Below, in pieces: positions 1 through 9,160 of a stretch of 64,000 nt of DNA. Source of the stretch: Dactylosporangium sp040605635. GTDB taxonomy: Bacteria; Actinomycetota; Actinomycetes; Mycobacteriales; Micromonosporaceae. The stretch spans positions 62,001 through 126,000 of the forward strand of contig NZ_JBEXDG010000006.1 of the NCBI RefSeq assembly GCF_040605635.1, given 5' to 3'. The notes under the pieces were generated by a model. That model made no database searches. It was not told the origin of the DNA and saw only the letters and a list, made by a program, of their open reading frames with translations. A program made the position numbers and the translations under genes. Within the stretch, counting starts at the first letter, position 1; each line of letters opens with the position of its first letter.

Positions 1-1958
1 TGGTCGCGCAGCCAGCGGCCGGCCTCCAGGACGCCGTCGGAGACGATCTGCTCGCCCTTGACGACGTTCTTCCAGCCGACGTGTGTCGAGTCCCACAGGA
101 TCCTGTAGTAGTTCTGGAAGCTGGTGTTGATCCCATACCCCGCGAGGAGTGCCACGACCAGGGCGACGACCATCCCCCGGACGGCCGGGATCCGGCGGCG
201 GGCCAGCAGCAGCCCGGCGGCGACCAGGGCGGCGACGACGGCGAGCGCCGCGTAGGGCAGGACGATGTCGCGGGTCAGCGCCGCATAGGAGCCGGTGTTG
301 GCGATGTTGGGCACGTCGCCGCGGCCGGTGATCTGGATCGCCTGGGTGACCGCCATGCCGAGCACGACGAACCCGGCGAGGGCCCACGCCCGGCGGGCGG
401 TCAGCCGGCCCGCGGGCAGCAGCGAATAGAGACCGACGATCGCGGCGACCGCGAGATAGGGCCGGGCGGCCTCGATGAAGAACCGCTGGCTGTCACCGGA
501 CTGGCCGGTCAGGATCGTCGCGCCGGCGCCGGCGACCCCGATGCCGATCATGGTGACGACGCCGGGCTCCGGCAGGCGGCGGCGCAGCAGCCCGGCGAGC
601 CCCGCCCAGATGCACACCCAGCAGAAGAACAGCAGCACCGCCAGGACCGCCATGCGGCCGGCGACCTCGCCCGTGGCATAGCCGGTGCTGGTGCCGAGCG
701 CGCCGGTGACGAGCGTGAAGAACGGCTTGAGCTCGGTGCCCTGGCTGGTGCCGCCGAAGAGCACGATCTGCGAGAAGACCAGGGCGCCGAACGTGATGCC
801 GAGCCCGATCAGCGCGCCGCGGTGCAGGGTGCGGTGGAAGACCAGCTCGACGCCGACGACCAGCAGCAGGCCGCACAGCAGCAGCGGCAGATAGGTGGCC
901 TTGGCGCCCATGAGGCCGGCCAGCAGGACCGTGAAGAAGACCCAGCCGCGCAGGTCGCGCCACTCCCGCAGACGGTCGACGAGCACGATCGTCAGCGGCA
1001 CCATGAGCAGCGCGCCGAAGGTCTGCGTCGGGCCGCTCCACACGGTGAGCCGCAGCGACGAGCCGTCCTCCAGGGTGCTGAACGCGAGGTTCGTGTAGAA
1101 CTCCCAGGTCACCCACTGATACGGGTTGGGCGACAACACGAACAGGGTCAGCACGCTCGCCGCGACGCCGCTCCACCAGCCGCCGGTGACCTTGCGGGCC
1201 AGCACGGCGACGAGCACGGCGAAGGCCATCAGCATCGGCAGCACCGACAGGCGCAGCAGCAGGACCTGTGGCTCGATCCCGGTCACCCAGCTGGTGGCGG
1301 CCATCTCGGGATAGACGAACCAGTGATACCAGAGCGGCTCGTCGGTGATCCACGGGACCATCATCGGCATGTGGTGCTTCGCCTCGCCGACCAGCGCGAG
1401 GTGGAAGGTCGAGTCGGTGTCCGGCGTCGAGTTGTACGGATACCGCAACCCATACAGCCGGTAGAACTTGAAGCTCCACAGCAGCGTCATGCCGGCGATC
1501 AGCGTCAGCATCCAGCGCCACAGCAGCGGCGGGACGGGCGCGTCGGCGGCGCTGCGCCAGAACCGGCGCAGCGACGGCACCAGCAGGAACACCGCGACGG
1601 TGCCGATCGGCCAGGCCAGGACCAGCAGCGGCAGCCCGAGGAAGCGGGCGCCGATGTAGACGAAGACCTCACCGATGTAGCCGAGGGCGAGCCCGGCCGC
1701 GACGTCGGCGACGAAGAACCCGCCGCCGCGGCTGAGGAACCGCCACCACAGCGTGCCCGGCAGCGCGACGCCGGCCGCCAGATACAGCGTGAACACGACC
1801 GTCGTGGCGGGCGGGACCTCGAAGAACCACAGGGCGGCGGTGGTCGCGACCCACAGCAGCGCGGGCGGCAGCCAGCCCGAGGTCAGCACGCGCCACCGGC
1901 GGGTGACCGACGGCTCCGCGGCAGGGCCGGTCACGCTGTGCGAGGTGGCGGTCTGCAC
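1..1958 (-). CDS. Polytopic membrane protein, GT-C glycosyltransferase-like (partial)
   Basis: The C-terminus lies beyond the window edge; about 652 residues are visible. I chose GTG at 1958, which has a G-rich ribosome-binding site just upstream. The product is almost entirely hydrophobic, with a dozen or more membrane segments. After the first few segments there is a hydrophilic loop with an acidic TPDTDSTFH motif, followed by aromatic-rich stretches (PLWYHWFVYPE, SPNPYQWVTWEFYTN). A D-x-D loop after early membrane helices is typical of GT-C transferases that use polyprenyl-phosphate sugars, so a role in envelope glycan or glycolipid assembly is inferred, not shown. It lies 40 bp downstream of the MaoC gene on the same strand and may be co-transcribed. 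It could instead be a non-enzymatic membrane protein. Confidence 0.75.
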   Translation of the reverse strand, partial: MQTATSHSVTGPAAEPSVTRRWRVLTSGWLPPALLWVATTAALWFFEVPPATTVVFTLYLAAGVALPGTLWWRFLSRGGGFFVADVAAGLALGYIGEVFVYIGARFLGLPLLVLAWPIGTVAVFLLVPSLRRFWRSAADAPVPPLLWRWMLTLIAGMTLLWSFKFYRLYGLRYPYNSTPDTDSTFHLALVGEAKHHMPMMVPWITDEPLWYHWFVYPEMAATSWVTGIEPQVLLLRLSVLPMLMAFAVLVAVLARKVTGGWWSGVAASVLTLFVLSPNPYQWVTWEFYTNLAFSTLEDGSSLRLTVWSGPTQTFGALLMVPLTIVLVDRLREWRDLRGWVFFTVLLAGLMGAKATYLPLLLCGLLLVVGVELVFHRTLHRGALIGLGITFGALVFSQIVLFGGTSQGTELKPFFTLVTGALGTSTGYATGEVAGRMAVLAVLLFFCWVCIWAGLAGLLRRRLPEPGVVTMIGIGVAGAGATILTGQSGDSQRFFIEAARPYLAVAAIVGLYSLLPAGRLTARRAWALAGFVVLGMAVTQAIQITGRGDVPNIANTGSYAALTRDIVLPYAALAVVAALVAAGLLLARRRIPAVRGMVVALVVALLAGYGINTSFQNYYRILWDSTHVGWKNVVKGEQIVSDGVLEAGRWLRD

Positions 1959-1998
1959 GGTCTGGCCCCCCGAAACGATGGTTTTGGCGCTGAGCAGG

Positions 1999-2823
1999 TT
2001 ACCTGACGGTCCCGGTCAGATGTGGTCTGCCGGAACGCCCATCATGCACCCCGAAATCCCACCCGCTACCCTGCGCGACCGCGCTGAAGCCGACCGTGGC
2101 GGGCAGCAGGATCGGCAGCTTGAAGGCCGCGTCGACGGTGTACGTGCCGGGCAGCCGCCCCTCCAGCGCGGCGAGGCAGCGGGCCTTCGTCCACATGCCG
2201 TGCGCGATCGTGCGCGGGAACCCGAACACCTTCGCCAGGACCCGTGACGTGTGGATCGGGTTCCGGTCCCCGGACACGGCCGCGTAGTCACCGCCGACCC
2301 GCCGCGGCACCCGCCACACAGCATGCTGCGAAGGCGCGGCGGACGGGACACCCGGCGAGGAGGAGCGGACGGTGCGCCGCAGATACGTCGACGTGGACGA
2401 CCACACGAGCGCGCCGTCGATCATGGCTGTCGCGACGATGTCCAGCTGCGTGCCCTTGTCGTGAGGGCGCAGGGCGTCAGCTCGTACCGACACCTCGAAG
2501 GCGGCAGAGGACGGCAGAGGACCGTGGACCTCGGCACGGTTTCGCACGTGGATCAGCCCGAGCAGCGGGAACGGGAAGTCCCGACCCGTCATCAGCGCCA
2601 TGGCCAGGGGAAACGCCACGACGTGCAGATAGGTGGCGGGCAGCTCGTCGCGCAGCCGGAAGCCGCAGACCCGGTTGTATCCGGCCAGGTGGGCACGGTC
2701 GACGGTGACCCCGCCGACCGTGAGCGCACCCGTCGGCAGCGCGGGGTCCGCCGCGACCCCGCGCCGCAGCGCCGCGGCCCGGTACAAGGGCCCCAGGCGG
2801 GGCATCCGCTCCAGGTCAGGCAC
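1999..2823 (-). CDS. htdX: MaoC-like (R)-hydratase/dehydratase, HtdX type
   Basis: Hot-dog fold (3R)-hydroxyacyl dehydratase of about 275 residues. The C-terminal half carries the hydratase-2 signature YAAVSGDRNPIHTS, in which the Asp and His are the catalytic pair of this family. The N-terminal half looks like a degenerate second hot dog. The start is GTG at 2823, overlapping the fabG4-like stop by 8 bp; ATG at 2805 is an alternative. The gene follows the large reductase on the same strand with fadA2 divergent, the same order as Mycobacterium tuberculosis Rv0241c-Rv0242c/Rv0243. This supports dehydration of 3-hydroxyacyl thioesters after the reductase step. The symbol is by analogy. Confidence 0.85.
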   Translation of the reverse strand: MPDLERMPRLGPLYRAAALRRGVAADPALPTGALTVGGVTVDRAHLAGYNRVCGFRLRDELPATYLHVVAFPLAMALMTGRDFPFPLLGLIHVRNRAEVHGPLPSSAAFEVSVRADALRPHDKGTQLDIVATAMIDGALVWSSTSTYLRRTVRSSSPGVPSAAPSQHAVWRVPRRVGGDYAAVSGDRNPIHTSRVLAKVFGFPRTIAHGMWTKARCLAALEGRLPGTYTVDAAFKLPILLPATVGFSAVAQGSGWDFGVHDGRSGRPHLTGTVR

Positions 2824-4129
2824 CGAGCAGGCTCTGTCCGCAGACCCGCACGACGTTGCCGGTGACCCCACCCGAGGCGGGGTGCGCCAGCCACGCGATC
2901 GTCTCGGCGACGTCGATCGGCAGCCCGCCCTGCGACATGCTGTTCATGCGGCGGCCCGCCTCACGGATGAACATGGGCATGGTGGCGGTCATCTTCGTCT
3001 CGATGAAGCCGGGCGCGACCGCGTTGAGGGTCAGGCCGGCTGCGGCGAGCGCCGGGGCGTGCGCCTGGACGAGCCCGATGACGCCCGCCTTCGACGTGGC
3101 GTAGTTGGTCTGCCCGCGGTTGCCGGCGATGCCGGACACGGAGGAGACCGCGACGATCCGGCCGTTGCCGCCGAGCAGGTTCTCGGCGAGCAGCACCTCG
3201 TTGATCCGCTCCTGGCTGCCGAGGTTGACGTCGAGCACCGACTGCCACTGGCCGGCGTCCATCTTGCCGAGCGTCTTGTCGCGGGTGATCCCGGCGTTGT
3301 GCACGAAGATGTCGGCATGCACGTGCCGGGTCGCGATGAAGTCCGCGAGGCGGCGCGGCGCGTCGTCCGCGGTCAGGTCGAGCTGCAGGGCGGTGCCCTT
3401 GAGCTCGTTGGCGACCCTGCTCAGATCCTCGCCGGCGGCGGGCACGTCGAGGCAGACCACGTGCGCGCCGTCGCGGGTGAGCACCGCGGCGATCGCGGCG
3501 CCGATGCCCCTGGCGGCGCCGGTCACGATGGCGGTCTTGCCGACGAGCGGCTGGTCCCAGTCCTCGGGCACGTCGATCGCGGCCGGCCCGACCCGGATGA
3601 TCTGGCCCGACACGTACGCCGACCGCCCGGAGAGCAGGAAGCGCAGCGTCGACTCGATCGCCTCCTCGGCGCCGGGCGCGACATAGACCAGCTGTGCGGT
3701 GCCGCCGCGGCCGATCTCCTTGCCGACGGACCGGACGAAGCCCTCCAGGGCCCGCTGGGCGGTGGCCTCGCGCGCGTCCGCGCACAGCTCGGGCTGGCTG
3801 CCCAGGACGATCACCCGGCCGCTTCCGCGCAGGGTGCGGATGAGCGGATGGAAGAAGTCGTACAGGGTGCGCAGGCCGTCCGTGCCGACGATGGCGGTGG
3901 CGTCGAACACGAGCGCCGCGGTGGGTCCCTCCAGTGGTGCGCCGAGCTTCTCCAGGAGCTTGCGGACCGGCTCGACCAGGCGGCCGCCGCCGCTGACGAC
4001 GACCTGTCCGTCGATGAGTGGTGCATCCGGATCGTGCCGCCGCAGTTTCGGCGGGTCGGGCAGGCCGAGCCGTCTGATGAAGAACTTCCCGGCGCCCGAG
4101 TGGGCGAAGTTGGCGTAGCGATCGGTCAT
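2816..4129 (-). CDS. fabG4: Large 3-oxoacyl-thioester reductase, FabG4 type
   Basis: NADH-type short-chain dehydrogenase of 437 residues, much longer than ordinary FabG (about 245). The N-terminal 200 residues form a non-catalytic flavodoxin-like half. The C-terminal half holds the Rossmann motif TGAARGIGAA, the NAG motif (HNAGITRD), the catalytic Ser in VSSVSG and the Y-x3-K pair (NYATSKAG). This two-domain build is the hallmark of FabG4/high-molecular-weight FabG. It reduces 3-oxoacyl-CoA or -ACP to the 3-hydroxy product, which the MaoC protein could dehydrate. ATG at 4129. A 16-bp palindrome lies between this gene and the divergent thiolase. Confidence 0.92.
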   Translation of the reverse strand: MTDRYANFAHSGAGKFFIRRLGLPDPPKLRRHDPDAPLIDGQVVVSGGGRLVEPVRKLLEKLGAPLEGPTAALVFDATAIVGTDGLRTLYDFFHPLIRTLRGSGRVIVLGSQPELCADAREATAQRALEGFVRSVGKEIGRGGTAQLVYVAPGAEEAIESTLRFLLSGRSAYVSGQIIRVGPAAIDVPEDWDQPLVGKTAIVTGAARGIGAAIAAVLTRDGAHVVCLDVPAAGEDLSRVANELKGTALQLDLTADDAPRRLADFIATRHVHADIFVHNAGITRDKTLGKMDAGQWQSVLDVNLGSQERINEVLLAENLLGGNGRIVAVSSVSGIAGNRGQTNYATSKAGVIGLVQAHAPALAAAGLTLNAVAPGFIETKMTATMPMFIREAGRRMNSMSQGGLPIDVAETIAWLAHPASGGVTGNVVRVCGQSLLGA

Positions 4130-4163
4130 TGCAGTGCCTCCCCAGTCACAACAAACGCGCTAA

Positions 4164-4179
4164 CCTACTCGCGAGTAGG
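4164..4179. promoter_or_regulatory. Perfect 16-bp palindrome in the fabG4/fadA2 divergent intergenic region
   Basis: The sequence CCTACTCGCGAGTAGG is a perfect inverted repeat between the divergent starts at 4129 and 4219. Its length and symmetry suit a dimeric TetR-family fatty-acid regulator, and its position would allow one repressor to control both operons. The identity of the regulator is not visible in this window. Confidence 0.6.
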
Positions 4180-4218
4180 ATAGCGCCAGGCTGCCCTGCC
4201 GCACTGAAGGAGACTGCG

Positions 4219-5505
4219 ATGGCCCCCGAAATGACCACGGAACGAGTGGCGATCGTCGGCGGTAATCGCATCCCCTTCGCACGCTCGGGCAGTGCCTACG
4301 CCATTGCATCAAACCAGGACATGCTGACTGCCGCTATAGATGGACTGGTGGCGCGGTTCGGCCTGGCCGGGGAGCGACTCGGCGAGGTCGCGGCGGGTGC
4401 GGTGCTCAAACACAGCCGCGATTTCAACCTGACGCGTGAATCCGTGCTCGGCTCCCGCCTCGACCCACGGACTCCCGCGTATGACGTCCAGCAGGCCTGC
4501 GGAACCGGTCTCGAGGCGGCGATCCTCGTCGCCAACAAGATCGCCCTCGGCCAGATCGGGTCCGGCATCGCCGGCGGCGTCGACACCACCTCCGACGCGC
4601 CCCTCGGCGTCAACGAGGACATGCGGCGGGTGTTCATGGAGCTCAACCGGGCCCGCTCGCTCGGCGCCAGGCTCCGCGCCGTCAGCAAGCTCCGCCCCAC
4701 CCAGCTCAAACCGGACATCCCGCGCAACTCCGAGCCCCGGACCGGGCTGTCGATGGGCGACTCGGCGGCGCTGACCGCGCTGGAGTTCGGGATCACCCGC
4801 GCGGCGCAGGACGAGCTGGCGCTCGCCTCGCACCTGCAGTTGGCCGCCGCCTACGAGCGCGGTTTCTTCGACGACCTGATCACGCCGTACCTCGGCCTCC
4901 AACGCGACCAGAACCTGCGGCCCGACACGTCGCTGGAGCGGCTCGGCACCCTGAAGCCCGTCTTCGGCCGTGGAGCGTCGGCGACGATGACGGCCGGCAA
5001 CTCCTCACCCTTGACCGATGGCGCCGCTGTGGTACTGCTGGCGAGCGAGTCCTGGGCCGCGGCGCGCAACCTGCCCGTCCTCGCCTATTTCGACACCGCG
5101 GAGACGGCGGCGGTCGACTTCGTCCACGGCGGCGACGGCCTGCTCATGGCGCCGACCTATGCGGTGCCCCGGATGCTCGCCCGCGCCGGGCTGAAGCTGC
5201 AGGACTTCGACTTCTACGAGATCCACGAGGCCTTCGCCTCGCAGGTCCTCGCCACGCTGAAGGCCTGGGAGGACCCCGCGTTCTGCAAGGAGCGCCTCGG
5301 CCTCGACGAGCCTCTCGGCGCGATCGACCGCTCCCGGCTCAACGTCAACGGCTCGTCCCTCGCGGCCGGCCACCCCTTCGCCGCGACCGGCGGCCGGATC
5401 GTCGCGACCCTGGCCAAGCTGCTCGCCGGGCGCGGCTCCGGCCGTGGCCTCATCTCCATCTGCGCCGCGGGTGGTCAAGGGGTGACCGCGATCCTTTCGA
5501 GGTGA
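4219..5505 (+). CDS. fadA2: Acetyl-CoA acyltransferase (thiolase), FadA2-like
   Basis: Thiolase of 428 residues. The nucleophilic Cys lies in YDVQQACGTGLEAA, the catalytic His pair is represented by YEIHEAFASQ and AAGHPFAATGG, and the second Cys is in ISICAAGGQG. All four thiolase blocks are intact. It cleaves 3-ketoacyl-CoA to acetyl-CoA plus a shortened acyl-CoA, or runs the reverse. I chose ATG 4219 because GAAGGAG lies at ideal spacing; a longer reading from 4129 would run through the palindromic operator and has no ribosome-binding site. Divergent from the fabG4/htdX pair, as in mycobacteria. Confidence 0.92.
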   Translation: MAPEMTTERVAIVGGNRIPFARSGSAYAIASNQDMLTAAIDGLVARFGLAGERLGEVAAGAVLKHSRDFNLTRESVLGSRLDPRTPAYDVQQACGTGLEAAILVANKIALGQIGSGIAGGVDTTSDAPLGVNEDMRRVFMELNRARSLGARLRAVSKLRPTQLKPDIPRNSEPRTGLSMGDSAALTALEFGITRAAQDELALASHLQLAAAYERGFFDDLITPYLGLQRDQNLRPDTSLERLGTLKPVFGRGASATMTAGNSSPLTDGAAVVLLASESWAAARNLPVLAYFDTAETAAVDFVHGGDGLLMAPTYAVPRMLARAGLKLQDFDFYEIHEAFASQVLATLKAWEDPAFCKERLGLDEPLGAIDRSRLNVNGSSLAAGHPFAATGGRIVATLAKLLAGRGSGRGLISICAAGGQGVTAILSR

Positions 5506-5539
5506 GCGCGGCCGTGGATTCACCCATATCGTTGACGCC

Positions 5540-7135
5540 ATGACGATCCAGCCGACGATGCTCCGGCCGCCGACGCCCCGACCCGGCTGGCAGGTCGCCG
5601 TCGGCCTGATCCTCACCCTGCCCGCGCTCGTGCTGCTGCTCACGTCCTACGTCGAGCCGCTGTACTGGACCGTGCGCTCCAGCTTCCGCGAGTTCAACGG
5701 GCTGCGCCTGTCCGAGGGCGGCGCGGCCGCCGGCTGGGACAACTACGACGACGCCTACGCGCAGGGCCGCCTCGCCGACGCCCACTGGTTCGCTCTCAGC
5801 CTCGCCGTTGTGCCGATTCTGCTGGTACTGGTCCTGGCGCCGGCCCTCGCATGGGCCGCGAACGCCGGCGGTACCAGGGCGAGATGGGTCACCCGGATCA
5901 TCCTGGCGCTGCCGATCGCCGCCTACGCGCCCGTCGCCATCGCGGTCGCCCTGCGCGACTCGACGTCGACCCGGGCGTCGTACTGGCTGGGCACCTTCGG
6001 CCTGGTGGTGGCGCTCGCGACCACCGCCTACCTGGCCACGCTGCGCCGCCGCACCCTGGACTCGGCCCGCAGCCCCATCCCCGCCGCCCTCGTCGTCGGC
6101 GGCCTGGCCGTGCTCACCGTCGTCGCGGTCGCCCTGCAGGACTTCACGTTCGCGTTCCTCGGCGGCTTCGGCTCCCGCGCCGACCTCACCCCGGCCCGCC
6201 TCATGTACGAGGTCTCCTTCCGCACGATGAGCTTCGGCACCGGCGCGGCCACCTCGGTGACCCTCCTCGTGCCGCTGATCCTGCTCGGCCTGGTCGCGAC
6301 GCTCCTGGTGATCCTGCCCCGCACCCGCCTCGAGGTGGACGCCCCGCTCGCCGCCGTCACGAAGACCCAGCCGGTCGTCGCCTGGGTCGTCGGCGGGGTC
6401 CTCCTGCTCGCCACGCTCGGCACCGTCTGGTCCGGCCTGTCGCCGTGGCTGTCGGAGATCACCAGCACCGGCCGTGCGGGCGCCCCGTCCACGTTCGTCA
6501 ACACCTGGCTGCCGCCGGTCGTCTCCACCCTGATCGCCGTCACCGTCGCCGCCCTCGCCGCCTTCGGGATCAGCGGCCTGCGCCCCCTCGGCCGGCACAG
6601 CGAGTGGCTGCTGGTGCCGTTCGGCCTCTTCCTCTTCGTCGGCTCCGCCCCCCTCGCCCTGCGCAACTACGCCGCGGGCGCCACCGCAGACCGGCTCAAC
6701 TCGTTCCTCGGCCTGATCCCGCCGTCCCGGGTCGCGATCCCGGCCCTGTTCATCCTGGCGCTGCTCTTCCGCGGCCAGGCCCAGCGCCGCGAGGTCCTCC
6801 TCCAGGAAGGCCGCCCCGCCCCGTGGACCGGCGTCCTCCTGCCGGCACTGCCGATGCTCGGCCTGGCCTACGTGGCGACCTGGCTCGTCCAGGTCCAGGA
6901 CCTGATCTGGCCCCTGATCACCGCCGCCGGCGACCACGTGACCGCGCAGAACCTGCTCCTGCAGGAGACGTTCATGCGCCGCACCGCGAGCACGGACCTG
7001 CCCTACGCCCAGCTGATGCCGGTGTGGCTGCTCCTGCTGCTCTTCCTGGGCGTCGCCGCCGCCCAGGTCTTCTACCTGGACCGCGTCGCGCTGCGCGTCG
7101 GCCTCCCCGAACGCGACCACCCGCCCCGCACCTGA
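5540..7135 (+). CDS. Fused sugar-ABC-permease-like membrane protein
   Basis: 531 residues with about twelve predicted membrane segments in two halves. The N-terminal half begins like a MalF/UgpA-type permease (hydrophobic helix, then YVEPLYWTVRSSF and a periplasmic loop with WDNYDDAY). The C-terminal half resembles a second permease subunit (TFVNTWLPPVVSTLIAVTVAA). I could not find the EAA loop that binds the ATPase in either half, and no ATPase or solute-binding gene is adjacent. It may be a diverged, orphan membrane protein descended from two fused permeases. It starts 34 bp after fadA2 on the same strand. Function unknown. Confidence 0.7.
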   Translation: MTIQPTMLRPPTPRPGWQVAVGLILTLPALVLLLTSYVEPLYWTVRSSFREFNGLRLSEGGAAAGWDNYDDAYAQGRLADAHWFALSLAVVPILLVLVLAPALAWAANAGGTRARWVTRIILALPIAAYAPVAIAVALRDSTSTRASYWLGTFGLVVALATTAYLATLRRRTLDSARSPIPAALVVGGLAVLTVVAVALQDFTFAFLGGFGSRADLTPARLMYEVSFRTMSFGTGAATSVTLLVPLILLGLVATLLVILPRTRLEVDAPLAAVTKTQPVVAWVVGGVLLLATLGTVWSGLSPWLSEITSTGRAGAPSTFVNTWLPPVVSTLIAVTVAALAAFGISGLRPLGRHSEWLLVPFGLFLFVGSAPLALRNYAAGATADRLNSFLGLIPPSRVAIPALFILALLFRGQAQRREVLLQEGRPAPWTGVLLPALPMLGLAYVATWLVQVQDLIWPLITAAGDHVTAQNLLLQETFMRRTASTDLPYAQLMPVWLLLLLFLGVAAAQVFYLDRVALRVGLPERDHPPRT

Positions 7136-7295
7136 CCAACTTGCACACCCTGCAAGGTAATACGCAGGAGCCCGGTGACGACCCGTTCCTGCGGTCGATG
7201 CGCACCAGGCCGTCGATCGAGCTCGACCTGGCGGCCTGAGAGCGGGCTGGGAACCCCCCGCCCCCGCGCCGGCGGCGCGGGAGAGAATAGGGCAC

Positions 7296-8714
7296 GTGAT
7301 TCCTAATGTGCTTGCTGGTCGGTACGCGTCGCCTGAGCTGGTGGCGATCTGGTCGCCCGAGGAGAAGGTGCGGTTGGAGCGGCGGCTGTGGCTCGCCGTG
7401 CTCACCGCGCAGCGGGACCTCGGGGTCGCGGTGCCGGACGGGGTGGTCGAGGACTACCGGCGGGTGCTCGACGACGTCGACCTGCACAGCATCGCGGAGC
7501 GGGAGCGGGCCACCCGGCACGACGTGAAGGCGCGGATCGAGGAGTTCTCCGCGCTCGCCGGGCACGAGCACATCCACAAGGGCATGACGTCGCGGGACCT
7601 GACGGAGAACGTCGAGCAGCTGCAGGTCAGAAGGTCCCTGGAGCTGATCCGGGACCGGATGGTGGCGGCGCTCGCCAGGCTCGCGGCGCGCGCCAGGCAG
7701 TACGACGACCTGGTCATGGTCGGCCGGTCGCACAACGTCGCGGCGCAGGCGACCACCCTCGGCAAGCGGTTCGCGAGCGCTGCGGAGGAGCTGCTCATCG
7801 CGTACCAGCGGATCGAGAACCTGCTGGAGCGCTACCCGCTGCGCGGGATCAAGGGGCCGGTCGGCACGGCCGCGGACCAGCTGGACCTGCTCGGCGGCGA
7901 CGCTGACAAGGCCGCGGAGCTGGAGCGGCGGGTCGCGGAGCACCTCGGCTTCGGCACCGTGCTGACCAGCGTCGGCCAGGTGTACCCGCGCTCCCTGGAC
8001 TTCGACGTGGTCTCGGCCCTGGCGCAGGCGGTCGCGGGACCGTCGAGCCTGGCCACCACGATCCGGCTGATGGCCGGCTACGAGCTGGCGACCGAAGGCT
8101 TCAAGAAGGGCCAGGTCGGCTCGTCGGCGATGCCGCACAAGATGAACACGCGCTCCTGCGAGCGGGTCAACGGGCTCGCCGTGATCACCAGGGGCTACCT
8201 GTCGATGATCGGCGAGCTGGCCGGCGACCAGTGGAACGAGGGCGACGTGTCGTGCTCGGTCGTCCGCCGGGTGGCGCTGCCGGACGCGTTCTTCGCCGTC
8301 GACGGGCTGTTCGCCACGTTCCTGACCGTGCTGGACGAGTTCGGGGCGTATCCGGCGGTCGTCGCCCGTGAGCTGGACCGCTACCTGCCGTTCCTGGCCA
8401 CGACGCGGGTCCTGGTCGCCGCCGTCGGCAAAGGCGTGGGCCGTGAGGATGCTCACGAAGCGATCAAGGAGCACGCCGTCTCCGTGGCGCTCGCCATGCG
8501 CGAAAAGGGCATCCAGGACAACGACCTGCTGCGGCGGCTGGCCGGCGACGAGCGGCTGCGGCTGACCCAGGCCGAGATCGACGCCCTGGTCGCGGACCCG
8601 CGGCAGTTCGTCGGGGCGGCGTCCGCGCAGGTCAGCGCCATTGCGGAAGCTGTGACAGCGGTGATCGCGAAGCACCCCGACGCAGGGAGTTACGTGCCAC
8701 CGCCCATCCTGTGA
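7296..8714 (+). CDS. purB: Adenylosuccinate lyase
   Basis: 472 residues starting at GTG 7296. The fumarase/aspartase-superfamily signature GSSAMPHKMNT is intact (residues about 272-282), as are the substrate-loop motifs KGMTSRDLTENVE and GRSHNVAAQATT. It removes fumarate from SAICAR and from adenylosuccinate, so it acts in both the IMP and AMP branches. It lies just upstream of purSQL but is separated by about 170 bp, so it may have its own transcript. Confidence 0.96.
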   Translation: MIPNVLAGRYASPELVAIWSPEEKVRLERRLWLAVLTAQRDLGVAVPDGVVEDYRRVLDDVDLHSIAERERATRHDVKARIEEFSALAGHEHIHKGMTSRDLTENVEQLQVRRSLELIRDRMVAALARLAARARQYDDLVMVGRSHNVAAQATTLGKRFASAAEELLIAYQRIENLLERYPLRGIKGPVGTAADQLDLLGGDADKAAELERRVAEHLGFGTVLTSVGQVYPRSLDFDVVSALAQAVAGPSSLATTIRLMAGYELATEGFKKGQVGSSAMPHKMNTRSCERVNGLAVITRGYLSMIGELAGDQWNEGDVSCSVVRRVALPDAFFAVDGLFATFLTVLDEFGAYPAVVARELDRYLPFLATTRVLVAAVGKGVGREDAHEAIKEHAVSVALAMREKGIQDNDLLRRLAGDERLRLTQAEIDALVADPRQFVGAASAQVSAIAEAVTAVIAKHPDAGSYVPPPIL

Positions 8715-8887
8715 GCGCTGGATCTTGGCGCCGGAGCGGGCCGCTAAGATGCGTGTCGGGCGATGTTTCGGGCCTCGCCGCGTGATCCACCGAACCGTGA
8801 CACGGCCGGTGATCTGCGGTGGAGCCCCGCCCGGTAGGCTCGTGTCGCTCGCCCTCGAGCGCCCGACTCAACTGTCAGGAGTGCCCC

Positions 8888-9160
8888 GTGGCCCGCGTCG
8901 TGGTGGACGTCATGCTCAAACCGGAGATCCTGGACCCCCAGGGTCAGGCGGTCGCGAACGCGCTGCCACGTCTCGGCGTCGCCGACGTGGCATCCGTGCG
9001 CATCGGCAAGCGGATCGAGATCGAGTTCGAAGGCGCCGCCGACCTCGACCGTGCCCGCGAGATCGCCGACAAGCTCCTCGCCAACCCGGTGATCGAAGAC
9101 TTCACCCTGCGGGTCGAGGAGACGCCGGCCGAAGGCCTGGTCGACAAGGCGGAGCAGTGA
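8888..9160 (+). CDS. purS: Phosphoribosylformylglycinamidine synthase subunit PurS
   Basis: Ninety residues from GTG 8888, with CAGGAG about 8 bases upstream. It has the PurS start ARVVVDVMLKPEILDPQGQA, the RIGKRIEIEFEG strand and the C-terminal LLANPVIEDFTLRVEE segment. PurS bridges PurQ and PurL in the small-type FGAM synthase complex. Its TGA overlaps the GTG of purQ as GTGA, so translation is probably coupled. An in-frame ATG at 8819 is further upstream, but that N-terminus does not look like PurS. Confidence 0.95.
   Translation: MARVVVDVMLKPEILDPQGQAVANALPRLGVADVASVRIGKRIEIEFEGAADLDRAREIADKLLANPVIEDFTLRVEETPAEGLVDKAEQ

Noticed and set aside
81..2006. Long plus-strand open frame of 641 codons
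   Set aside because: Asp/Gln/Arg-rich with no fold; it is antisense to the membrane protein encoded on the minus strand, whose frame gives clean hydrophobic helices.
7141..7239. Possible 32-residue ORF (TTG start) before purB
   Set aside because: No ribosome-binding site, rare start, no precursor-like core; not enough to call.
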